Source: Chromera velia (taxonomy: Eukaryota > Sar > Chromeraceae). Taken from it: a DNA stretch of 64,000 nt. Below are positions 35,023 to 44,828 of this stretch, in pieces. The stretch covers positions 18,139 to 82,138 of the forward strand of contig JAHBMJ010003118.1 in assembly GCA_018398765.1 (NCBI GenBank), written 5' to 3'. The notes beneath the pieces were generated by a model. That model saw only the letters and a list, made by a program, of their open reading frames with translations, did not search any database and was not told where the DNA came from. Position numbers and translations under genes: made by a program. Every line of letters begins with the position of its first letter. Position 1 is the first letter of the stretch.

Positions 35023-36296
35023 ACTCACATTGCAAAAAAATAGAGTAAATCATCAATCATTACATTAAATAATGTATGAAAAAAAGAGTATAATTGACGT
35101 TTTGCAAAGATATACATGCTCTATGGTATATCATACCGTATATGCTATGCCAGCATAAGAGTAACTGATCTACGGTCTCATAGTAAGAACTTGCATGAAC
35201 TCTAGCATGAACTTCTTAATTGTTTTTGCTTTGATTGGCTGATGATATGACGGCAAGAAGTTCACAAGACTGGTTAATTAAAATATTTCTGAAGCCACAC
35301 AGTAGTCTAGGCATCGCTGTATACTCCAGTTTTAATTCAATTTTATATTGTAAAAATGCAGTACTAGCGGTAATAGTATTTGATAGTGTCAAACTTAGTA
35401 TTTCTTGAAGAAGCCTGGCAGAGCTAGGAAGTTTGGGACGAAGCTGAGCTTTTTCGGCCGGCAAGAAGTCATTTCATTTTCTACAGTGAGAATCTATACA
35501 TGATCAATCACTCAATTTCAAAAATGATTGAAAAATCAAATTTATAACTAGAAATTTAAAGACATCTGATGATGATGATGATGATGATGTATGAGGAAAT
35601 ATGATACTATATCATAATTCTAGTCAAAATTAAACCTTGTATGATAAATAAATAAAGTAAAATAAAACTTGAATAAAGAAGTAAGTCTATAAGTTTTCAT
35701 AGAATTAAGCTGTCATGCGACTAAAATGCCTCGATCGGCCAAGGCTTACGCAGCTTTACGATATGATTGTATCCCCTGCAAAGACCTAGGAATTTAGACA
35801 GGAATTTAGAGGAATTTAGAGGAATTTAGCTAGGAATCTAAAGGAATTTAGAGCTCTAAATTCCTAAAGTTTGGAGGTCAATTTCTCGTGAACTATGATG
35901 AGCTAGAATTTGATATTAACGGTGCTTATAGCCGTTGATATCATTTTCTAACTCATCATAGTTTACAAGAAATCGACCTCCAAAAATCACTAAATTCCTC
36001 TAAATTTCTGTCTTTAAATTCTTTTAGATTCCTAGCTAAATTCCTGTCTAAATTCCTCTTTAAATTCCTCTAAATTCCTGTCTAAATTCCTAGGTCCTTA
36101 CAGGGTTATGAAGAATTTATTATCTAATTTATACTAGAATTTATGCTATCAATACTATCAATGGTACTAATATAATCTGTAGTTATTCCTAGGGTTATTG
36201 AATATATGATTTAACGTTAACCAGCATTCCATATTTCAAAATTGATTGATAGAGCCTGGGACACACACAAAAAAAAAAAACAAGATTAAAAAAAAA
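35023..36296. other. AT-rich intergenic stretch holding a foldback element
   Basis: The DNA is very AT-rich and no exons were recognised. A GATGAT microsatellite lies near 35568-35590 and the 332-bp foldback element spans 35774-36105. Confidence 0.45.
35774..36105. mobile_element. Foldback (palindromic) element built from AGGAATTTAG units
   Basis: The left arm from CCCTGCAAAGACCTAGGAAT and the right arm ending ATTCCTAGGTCCTTACAGGG are inverted copies over about 150-160 bases each, with a short centre near GATATTAACGGTGC...GCCGTTGATATC. The arms contain repeated AGGAATTTAG/CTAAATTCCT subunits whose copy number differs between arms. The whole would fold into a long hairpin. It has no coding capacity. 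It fits a MITE or foldback transposon; no clear target-site duplication was found. Confidence 0.75.
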
Positions 36297-36422
36297 ATGG
36301 AACCCAGTGAAACAAAGGCTAAAACAAAGGAGGCTGCGATCGAGCCTGCCAGTGAAGGGAAGAAAAGAGTGCAAACTTTCGAATCAGCAAAACTGAACTG
36401 GCTTCTGATACTAGGTTTTTAG
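36297..36422 (+). CDS. Small ORF, doubtful
   Basis: An ATG in an A-rich context opens a 41-residue frame, Lys/Glu-rich at first and ending KLNWLLILGF. It is isolated, with no support beyond the frame itself. It could be a first exon of an unresolved gene or chance. Confidence 0.15.
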   Translation: MEPSETKAKTKEAAIEPASEGKKRVQTFESAKLNWLLILGF

Positions 36423-36775
36423 ACTGGCTTGCCGCTTGGCTTTACACTTGGCACGGGTAAGCCTTGGTTTGCTCGACAGGAGCGAGATGCCTTTCAACTT
36501 GAAGTGAAACGGCAGTTGCATGCTTACAATGGGACAAGTCATGGGATTTCAACGTCATTGATATGAATATGATTGGCAATATGAAAAACACTGCTTGGTG
36601 CTGAAGAACGACACGCGTCTTCCCGATTGAGTGAAACAACACATTTCGTGTGTCCGTACTTCAGTCCTGGAAAGAGAAAATATGACCGTACAAAGAGATG
36701 CAGCTGATTGATCCGCTTGAGGAAAAGAGAGGGTACAGGCCAATATGACATGACTGGCAGCCTCATGCCTAGGCC

Positions 36776-37423
36776 TCATGCACCTTCCGGCCTGACAGTG
36801 CCCATCCATCTAAGAGGCTCTGCAGCGCACCACCCTGGGGGGTCCGACCAGTCACGTGCGTGACTCACTGAGAGTCTCGAACTCGCGGTGTGCGTGTACT
36901 CCGTGCGCAGTACATCGAGGTCGGCATCAAACTTCACACTCTTTTGCGGGCCTCCACTGCAGTGGCAAAGAAGATCGTCATCCTCAACAGCCCCGCCCGG
37001 CTCCACAAAGCCGCTGCCGTTCAAGACCAGTCGGTTCGCAGTCTCATCCACACTCCAAGAGCCAGAAGAGACTGCATTCGGGTCCGTGACGAAAGCGTCA
37101 TTCGCTGTACGATGCTCAGATTCGATGCTCTGGCCGAAGCTGCCGCTACCGAACTCTCCGCTGTTGGTTGTCGTTCCCACGTACGATGTCCAGGACCAAT
37201 TCCGTTTGTACTGTACGCCGAAATCGGAACGCGTCCATATGATGGTATGTGATTCTTTTGTCTCAAGATGACCGTCTTTCCTCACTTCCTGCGTGGAGGT
37301 CCGGTTTTCCCAGCGGCCGACAAGACAACCTCTCTGAATGTGTTCAGCAATGCGGTGGACAGCGGCATCCGGCAACTCTGCATGCCAGTTGAGGCCCCCC
37401 TTCAATCGGATCTGACTCCTCAT
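36776..37423 (-). CDS. Hypothetical protein, 215 residues, single exon
   Basis: The frame is uninterrupted from the ATG at 37423 to a TGA at 36776. The sequence has mixed composition typical of a folded protein: GGLNWHAELPDAAVHRIAEH at the N-terminus, then a beta-type alternating middle containing FGVQYKRNWSWTSYVGTTTN and a Gly/Ser stretch. The C-terminal part has HCSGGPQKSVKF. No signal peptide or membrane segment is seen. No family was recognised. A start further upstream by splicing cannot be excluded. Confidence 0.5.
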   Translation of the reverse strand: MRSQIRLKGGLNWHAELPDAAVHRIAEHIQRGCLVGRWENRTSTQEVRKDGHLETKESHTIIWTRSDFGVQYKRNWSWTSYVGTTTNSGEFGSGSFGQSIESEHRTANDAFVTDPNAVSSGSWSVDETANRLVLNGSGFVEPGGAVEDDDLLCHCSGGPQKSVKFDADLDVLRTEYTHTASSRLSVSHARDWSDPPGWCAAEPLRWMGTVRPEGA

Positions 37424-38875
37424 TTTCCCCACTCAAGCTGCTAGTAGAGAGTTTTCCTTCTTGTGTGCTTTCTTTTCCTCGGTTTTACCCCTTTCCCTCC
37501 CGTTGGAATGTCTCTCAATTTTCTGAATCTCTTGCTGAATCATCCTTCTGACTGGTCGGCTGCGCGTCTACTCCAGCAAGACTCTGAATCAAAAAGCGGG
37601 AAGATGAAAGCATGCACAAGTCAATCAGAGTCTCCAAACCGAAGGAGACAGACAGTCTGCGATCTTCACAAAAAAAAGACCTCCACTTATCCGGGTGGAA
37701 CGTTTGACAAAAGAAGGAAGCCTGCTCAACCAAGTATACGGATTCGTAGACAGGCAGGGAATCGATGTTTGAAGGTGCGCGTACGCGTTGCGTTCGGATC
37801 GATCCTTGTCTTGTCTGCTTACTTTACATGGTGAATACGTACAGTGAGAGTGTATGTATACAGATCGCTGCATCCTTTTGAGAAGACAGGAAGCACCCAT
37901 GCAGATTGAAAGAGCAGGTGCAGATTGAGAAAAGAATTAAAAACACGAAAGAAAGAGCAGGAAAGGAACAGACGATCATCATGCAGCAAAGAAACGCAAA
38001 CACGCAATCGACGCAATTCACTCGCTCGCTTACCCATTCAATCTCTCACTCGCCATCTCACTCGTTCACCTGCTTCGAACAAGCTTTCGTGTCCAGGGAT
38101 GGCACTCTCGTCACGGGAAGCTACAGGAGAGAAGAGGAGAAACTTTGAGACACATGCTTCAATCCCTCCAGGTCGCACTGTCATTTCTGCCTGACAGTGA
38201 TGTCGGTCTCTGGGTCTCACCATTTCCCCTTCTTTTTCTTTTTTCTGCACAGTCCTTTCGTCCAACTTTTTGCTTCCTTCTATGTCTGCTTTTTTCTTTC
38301 CAGTTTGCCTCAGAGTCTCTCTTCTTTTGTCCTCTATATGTCCCATGTCTCCATTCGATGTCATGTTTTGATCTCCCATACAATGCATTCCGCTCCTCTC
38401 TTTGCGGAACGGAAGGAGAGGGCAAGGGCATTGGTGGAAACCGAGGTTGAAAGCAGAAGTGCCACCCACACAAGACGAAACAGGAAGTGCCTCAGTGAGC
38501 GCCAATCGGTCGAGCAAGCAACGGGGAGGGGGGGGTTGAGAAGAAGAAGGACAAGAAACTGGGAGATGTCACGACGACTAATATTCGACCAAAGAGGAGT
38601 GCATGTGTGATTTGGAAGCATGCAGTGAATGACAACGACAACACAGTTTCCACACCTTGACCGACCAACCGACCGACTGCCGATACATTTCCCGATCGCT
38701 TTCTTTTGGTTTTCCCCACACACCCCGCCCCTGTTTTTTCTGCTTCTTTTTCAATCGGCCACAGTGACTGGCTTCTTTCCCGTGTCTTGAGGTTTTCTTG
38801 GACTCTTCTCAAGATCATGAAGGGAAAGAAAACAAAGGGGGGAAAAGATTCTCAGTCAAGCAAACCCTGCAGGGG
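37424..38875. other. Intergenic stretch up to the assembly gap
   Basis: Several medium reading frames overlap on both strands. One plus-strand frame from the ATG at 37508 encodes about 108 residues (MSLNFLNLLLNHPSDWSAAR at its start), without domain or splice support. At 38818 an ATG opens MKGKKTKGGKDSQSSKPCR and runs directly into the gap; it may be a first exon. Neither is called as a gene. Confidence 0.35.
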
Positions 38876-39000
38876 NNNNNNNNNNNNNNNNNNNNNNNNN
38901 NNNNNNNNNNNNNNNNNNNNNNNNNNNNNNNNNNNNNNNNNNNNNNNNNNNNNNNNNNNNNNNNNNNNNNNNNNNNNNNNNNNNNNNNNNNNNNNNNNNN
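38876..39000. other. Assembly gap (125 N) inside a poly-G tract
   Basis: The gap is preceded by GCAGGGG and followed by at least 14 consecutive G. This suggests the missing DNA is, or contains, a long G homopolymer that sequencing could not cross. The true length is unknown. Confidence 0.9.
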
Positions 39001-39014
39001 GGGGGGGGGGGGGG

Positions 39015-40403
39015 CTGCCTCCTCACTGGCCTGCAGGCTGCCTGAATCTTCCAGTCGAACCACCACAGGACTTTCTATTCCTGCGTGTCGACTCTCTCTT
39101 TACAAAAGCGGATGGATGGATCGATTTATTTCTGATGAATCCTTCGCTTTTCAACTGGCGGACTGTCATAAACCCTAGCTGTCATCAGATGAGCGCTCTT
39201 GCTGGTTTCATTTCTTTCTTCCTTCTCAGTGCCATACAAAGAAAAAAGAATTGTGCATGCATCTTCCTGAAAAACAAATCTGTATGAAAATAATGCATGC
39301 ATCTTCCTTCTCAGTGCCATACAAAAAAGAAACCTCAAGATGGAAACAGGGCATGGATGCACATAGAGAAATTAAGAGCTAAAGCGTCTTTCTTTCACTT
39401 TGAATTGGATGAGAAGATTTCTCTTTGTCTTCTCTTTCCAACCTTCTCTTTGTCTGCTGCTTCTTTCTTTTTCAATCTATCTTCAACAAAAGGGGGAAAA
39501 AATTTGATTTCTCTTTGCATGTCTGCTCTTTCCAACCTGTCGGTCGGTCATGCAAGTAAAGACCGACACGCGAGCATGAGATTCAACTTGTCGACAGCAA
39601 ATCATAGAAGAACAAAAAGACCGTTCTGCTTGCACATTTACAGTCACGGATCGAGCACGGAGATCGTACGCACGAACACGGGGACGTTTACCGGCAAAAA
39701 ATCATCAACGGACAGATTCTGTCCGTCAGTTCTATCGAACTTTCTCCCTCTTTGCCCAGACCGACTAGCTCCTTTTGGTGCTCACTTGTTCACTTGCGCC
39801 GTGCACACGACGTTGCTCCTCTCCTCATGCTCGCATGGAGTCATCTACACCTTCCCTTCGCCCCTATCTCTCTGAAAGAGCAAGAAATGAAGGGAGGTCG
39901 AGAAAAAGAAAATTCGTGAACAGACAGAGACAAAGGAGGAAGTTGGGTGAAAGACCATAGAGAGAGAGAGAGAGAGAGAGAGGAACATTCAGACAGAGTT
40001 GAAAAGAGGGGGAAGAGAAAGAAACCCTTTTCGAAATAATTCGATCGACAAAAGAATTAAGGACAGAAAGGACAGAGCAGTCAGCTTCGTCAAACTGCTG
40101 TGACCGATCGGGCTTCCCCCCGCCGTTTTTTCTCCCAAAAAAGACGCCCGAGACAAAGTTCATTCAATCATGACTTTTTCTTTCTGCTGATGGCATCCAT
40201 GCCACCTCTGAAGCACTTCCACAGGGTTATTTTTCATCACTTACGGTTAGTCCAAGTCGTTCTCTCGATGTACGTCCTTCTGCGCACGTACTTCCTTTTC
40301 TTGCCCTCCCTCTCCCCGCCCCCGCCCCCGCCCCCCCCCAGATTCGATTCTCCCCTTCTGCCTCCCTTCCTCCCTGTATCTATTTTCAGACGACTGCACG
40401 GTG
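39015..40403. other. Intergenic stretch
   Basis: No convincing exon was found. The stretch contains a two-copy duplication (39218-39325), a GA microsatellite (39958-39982) and C/G-rich patches near 40317-40340. The 3' untranslated region of the minus-strand gene at 40404-41210 may extend into it. Confidence 0.4.
39218..39325. repeat. Direct duplication around a CTGTATGAAAATA half-palindrome
   Basis: The 23-base sequence CTTCCTTCTCAGTGCCATAC(AAA) occurs at 39218-39240 and 39303-39325. A nested TGCATGCATCTTCCT is also duplicated (39254 and 39293). Between them lies CTGTATGAAAATA, one arm of the palindrome seen complete at 41365, 48813 and 54285. Confidence 0.6.
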
Positions 40404-41210
40404 TCAGGTCTCTCTCGATTCGATTCTCCCCGTCAGCGTTTCCTGGGCTGCAAGAAAGGAAGGAGGCGGTCGGTCAGCGCGTCACCAGTTTCCTCTCTCT
40501 TCTCATCCAGACGAATTAATGGCAACCGAGACTACTGCAAGAAAAGATTGGGACGCTTCAGCGAGACAGCAAGTCGCACCCAGTTTCCCTTCCCCACAGA
40601 ACACACATGGCAGAGTCGAGTCGAGTCGAGTCGAGTAGCACCCCATTCAGAAAACAATGCATGGCTTTGCAAACTACTCGATCAGAATTAGAGAGCTCAC
40701 CTGGAGCTTTCAGTGAGTCTGGTGCTTTGCGAGCCTGCAACAGCATGGAGAGATATCGAAGAGAAGAGAAGAGAGAAAAGCAGGCGTCAGTGGAGCGAAG
40801 GAACGAGTAAGATGCAGCGACCAAATGAAACATTGCGTGTTTCTTTCCGTGTCTGAAAGCTCTCTGTTGTGATCATCTGGAGGGACAGTGTCATATACGG
40901 TAACCAAAAAGTAACGAGGTCCTAAAAAGCAACGAGGACGAGGAGACAGTCAGTCAGTCAGTCAGACCGACCAGAAGAGAGGAGAGGAGAGAGAAACCAG
41001 GCAAGACCGACATACCTCCTTCTTCTTCGGGTTCTCCAGCTGCGTTGGCTGAGCGTTGAAGTGCACTTTTCTGCATGTCGAGTCGACGGAAAGGAGGGAG
41101 TCATTCCGAAGCTCGACGAGGGCACCTGAGATCACACTTGTCCTGGCTGCTGCTGAGGTCTTGGTACACTTAAGTTCTCTGACAAAGTTAGTGAGAAAAG
41201 CTCTTGAGAT
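40404..41210 (-). CDS. 3' exons of an unresolved gene, faint La-motif resemblance
   Basis: Three exons fit on the minus strand. They are 41016-41210 (acceptor TCTCGTAG, donor GAG|GTATGT, 65 codons), 40701-40734 (acceptor GCTGTTGCAG, donor CAG|GTGAGC) and 40404-40447 (acceptor CCTTTCTTGCAG, ending in TGA). Phases 0, 1 and stop agree. The first exon reads ISRAFLTNFVRELKC at its start and SVDSTCRKVHFNAQPTQLEN at its end. The order resembles the second half of a La-type winged helix (hydrophobic helix, variable turn, LLSVD strand, basic end), but the match is weak. Upstream exons must exist, because an in-frame TAG precedes the first exon; they were not found before the satellite at 41520. Confidence 0.45.
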
Positions 41211-41340
41211 CTACGAGACGGAAAGTATGAAGTGAAGCCAGAAGAATCAAGACGATTGGTCGTCGTCAAAGGAGAAAATCTATGAACCACGACGACTGAA
41301 TTTCACAAACAAATGCAGAACTCTATTGTTCAAGTCGTTT

Positions 41341-41433
41341 TGATCGACCATGATCATGTATACATTTATTTTCATACAGAATTTTTCTATGTATGAAAAT
41401 AAACACATGCATTGATCAATCATGATCATGTAT
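41341..41433. mobile_element. Palindromic TTTTCATAC element flanked by 21-bp direct repeats
   Basis: TGATCGACCATGATCATGTA(T) at 41341-41361 is repeated as TGATCAATCATGATCATGTA(T) at 41413-41433, with two mismatches. Between them is a 51-base insert whose ends TTTATTTTCATAC (41365-41377) and GTATGAAAATAAA (41391-41403) are perfect inverted repeats. Confidence 0.65.
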
Positions 41434-41450
41434 GAGGGACGAATCAGGAT

Positions 41451-42957
41451 ATGTCTTTCATCCGCTCCCTCTGCGATTCTGTAAGTCCAGGGGGGGGAAA
41501 GAGGGGGGTGGGGGGGTGGCTCTCATGTGCGTGGCTCATCTCTTGTAAGCGAGGCGCATCTCTTGTATGCAAGGCTGATGTCTTGTATGCGAGGCTCATC
41601 TCATGCATGCGAGGCTCATGTCTTGTATGCGAGGCTCATCTCTTGTACGCCCTCCCCTTTCCTCCCCTTCCCTTCCCTCCCTCCCTTCCTTCCCTCAATC
41701 GCTCCCTGCCTCTCTCCCTTCCTCTCTCCCTGCCTCTCTCCCTTCCCCTCTCCCTTCCTCTCTCCCTTCCTCTCTCCCTGCCTCTCTCCCTTCCCCTCTC
41801 CCTTCCCCTCTCCTTTCCTCTCTCCATTTCCATGTCCCTTCCTCTCTCCCTTCCCCTCTCCCTTCCTCTCTCCCTTCCCCTCTCCCTTCCTCTCTCCCTT
41901 CCCCTCTCCCTTCCTCTCTCCCTTCCCCTCTCCCTTCCCCTCTCCCTTCCTCTCTCCCTTCCCCTCTCCTCTCCTTTCCTCTCTCCATTTCCATCTCCCT
42001 TCCCCTCTCCTTTCCTCTCTCCATTTCCATGTCCCTTCCTCTCTCCCTTCCGCTCTCCCTTCCTCTCTCCCTTTCCCTCTCCTTTCCTCTCTCCATTTCC
42101 ATCTCCCTTCCTCTCTCCCTTCCCCTCCGTATGCGAGGCGCATCTCTTGTATGCAAGGCTCATATCTTGTGTACGAGGCTCATCTCTCGTAGGCAAGGCG
42201 CATCTCTTGTATGCAAGGCTGATGTCTTGTATGCGAGGCTCATCTCATGCATGCGAGGCTCATGTCTTGTATGCGAGGCTCATCTCTTGTACGCCCTCCC
42301 CTTTCCTCCCCTTCCCTTCCTTCCCTCTCTCCCTTCCTTCCCTCAATCGCTCCCTGCCTCTCTCCCTTCCTCTCTCCCTGCCTCTCTCCCTTCCCCTCTC
42401 CCTTCCCCTCTCCTTTCCTCTCTCCATTTCCATGTCCCTTCCTCTCTCCCTTCCTCTCTCCCTTCCTCTCTCCCTTCCCCTCTCCCTGCCCCTCTCCCTT
42501 CCCCTCTCCCTGCCCCTCTCCCTTCCTCTCTCCCTTCCCCTCTCCCTTCCTCTCTCCCTTCCCCTCTCCCTTCCTCTCTCCTTTCCTCTCTCCTTTCCTC
42601 TCTCCATTTCCATCTCCCTTCCTCTCTTCCTTCCCCTCTCCCTTCCTCTCTCCCTTCCTCTCTCCCTTCCCCTCTCCTTTCCTCTCTCCATTTCCATCTC
42701 CCTCCCTCTCTCCCTTCCCCTCTGTATGCGAGGCTCATGTCTTATATGCAAGGCTCATCTTGTGTACGAGGCTCATCTTTTGTGTGCGTGGCTGGGGGTG
42801 AGAGCCCGGGTGGCTTGGGCAGCTGGGTGTGTGTGGCTTGTTTGTGAAACTGTGCAGGGGGAACTTACAGAATCTATTGCAGAGGTGCAAGGCCAACACA
42901 TACCACGAATCCTGGATCACAGTCAAACCTCATCCCGACCGAAGTGAGGATGACAGC
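41451..42957 (+). CDS. Doubtful two-exon short gene spanning the satellite
   Basis: An ATG at 41451 opens [10 protein letters not shown] and ends at a strong donor (TCT|GTAAGT, exon end 41480). A possible second exon starts after AACTTACAG (42871) and reads [20 protein letters not shown] before a stop near 42957. Together they faintly resemble the start of SRP14 (a hydrophobic helix, an LxxLxQRC-like segment and a WITVK strand). The second acceptor is poor, the intron would be the satellite, and the protein would be far too short unless more exons exist. It is listed so that the donor is not lost. Confidence 0.18.
41520..42790. repeat. Composite satellite: 20-bp TATGCGAGGCTCATCTCTTG units plus CCTTCCTCTCTC tracts
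   Basis: Blocks of a 20-base unit (41530-41650, 42128-42295 and 42724-42785) alternate with long pure polypyrimidine tracts of CCCTTCCTCTCT units (41650-42127 and 42296-42723). The whole arrangement repeats with a period of about 644 bases, giving a higher-order repeat of two copies. The long Ser/Pro/Leu frames on one strand and the Arg/Glu/Gly frames on the other are translations of the satellite. Confidence 0.9.
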
Positions 42958-43049
42958 TAAAGCTGCACGGTTGGACTGCTGCATGCACTGCAGTTGATTG
43001 TCGCTGCTTAATTGCATGATCGAATCAAGCTGCAGTGGTTTTCTGAGAA

Positions 43050-44556
43050 TCAAGAAATGACATCTGTCTTCGCATCAGCTAGAGCGTGTGTCAATTGATC
43101 AGGAAACGTTTCCAGCAATGTTCCCCCCCCCCGAAGAAGACATCTTCCCTCCCTCGCCCACTGAGAAGAAAAGAGAACAAAAGATGAGACCCGTAAGGAA
43201 GGCAGCTGCATGCATAATCGATGCAAGAATACGACGACTCGGACGAGGGTCGAGGCCCTTGCCCTCCCGACCGATTTGAAGGCCTAGTCGAACATTCAAA
43301 GAGATGAAGGGAATACTATTTTCCTTCTCGATCTTTCTTGCACACAACAGACCAGAGGTTTAATTATCTAACGCGACCAAATGCTTTAGGAATCCCCACA
43401 GCATTCGGCTGTCTGATTTTTCTGAATTTTCGGATGAAGTTCAAGGCATGCGTCTGTCTAAGCCCGTGGGGAAGAACAATTTCCAAAGGAATCAGAGGAG
43501 TTGGCTGGAAAACGAGTGCATCTGGCATGCAAAAATTGCAGAAAAACAACGCATGGCCGCACATGCAATTTGCACCTACCTGTCCCTTGAGCTGAAGAGG
43601 CTTCGGTACCGCCCCGGGGCTCTGACCATCCTTCTGCACTTCCACGGCATCCTCCTTCATCCAGGAGTCCACATGGATGTCCAGAATCTTCATCTGCTTG
43701 AGGAGGGTCTCATCAACCAACCGTCTGTCGAGAGAAGACAGCTCCTGCAGGACGCGCTGTGCATCCGGAGCGTCGGAGAATCGGATGAATTGCTTCACGA
43801 CAGCGATGGTCTTCGTCGTGCCGTTGACTTGATGGAATCTCTGCACAGGGACGGCAAGGAGAAGAGGGGTCAGTAGTTCGTCCTTTTGGGCACTCCAGCC
43901 AAACCTTGAAGACAGACGAAGAAGAACTGCCAGCAGAGACGTACGTTTTATCTTTGGAAGAGAGGAAACCAAAAACGCCCATCTGCTTCCTCATGATGTC
44001 ATTGAATGAAGGAACATGTGATTGGACGCGACCGACTTGACTGAGGCACTCAGACTTACCGACTGACTGACTGACTGACTGACTGACAGACAGGCTGACT
44101 GACAGACTGACAGAGAGACAGACAGACAGACAGACAGACTGACTGACTGACTGACTGTGTGATTGATTGACTGACTGACAAACTGACTCACAGACTAGCT
44201 GATAGACAGGCTGACTGCCTGACCGCCTGATTGAGTGGTTGACTGACTGACTGACTGACTGACTGACTGACTGACTGACTGACCGACCTAGCTGACTGAC
44301 TGACTGACTGACTGACTGTCAGTGACTGACTGAACTGTCAGTGACTGACTGACTCACATGCACAGACTGACAGGAACAGATTTGCAGCAAGTATGAAGGC
44401 CTCCCTGTCCGCCTCCTGGTCACCCACAGCCATCAAATTCAGGAGAATTTCACGGTGACCTCCATCACCCCCATCCTTCGAGCGAGACGACTCTTCGAGT
44501 ACGGCTGAGTAGAAGGATTTCATCTCCTCAAAGATTCTGAACGCCTGGATCTGCAC

Positions 44557-44596
<40 letters not shown>

Positions 44597-44611
44597 TATG
44601 TGTGTGTGTGT

Positions 44612-44654
<43 letters not shown>

Positions 44655-44669
44655 TATGTGTGTGTGTGT

Positions 44670-44712
<43 letters not shown>

Positions 44713-44727
44713 TATGTGTGTGTGTGT

Positions 44728-44770
<43 letters not shown>

Positions 44771-44785
44771 TATGTGTGTGTGTGT

Positions 44786-44828
<43 letters not shown>

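Noticed and set aside
41451-42947. Plus-strand frame of 498 codons (Ser-Leu-Pro-Leu repeats) and minus-strand Arg-Glu-Gly frames
   Set aside because: They are translations of the CCTTCCTCTCTC and 20-bp satellites; repeat periods divisible by three keep several frames open.
41451-42957. SRP14 gene
   Set aside because: Only a short weak resemblance over about 30 residues; second acceptor is poor and no exons encoding the rest of SRP14 were found. The pieces are kept as a low-confidence feature.
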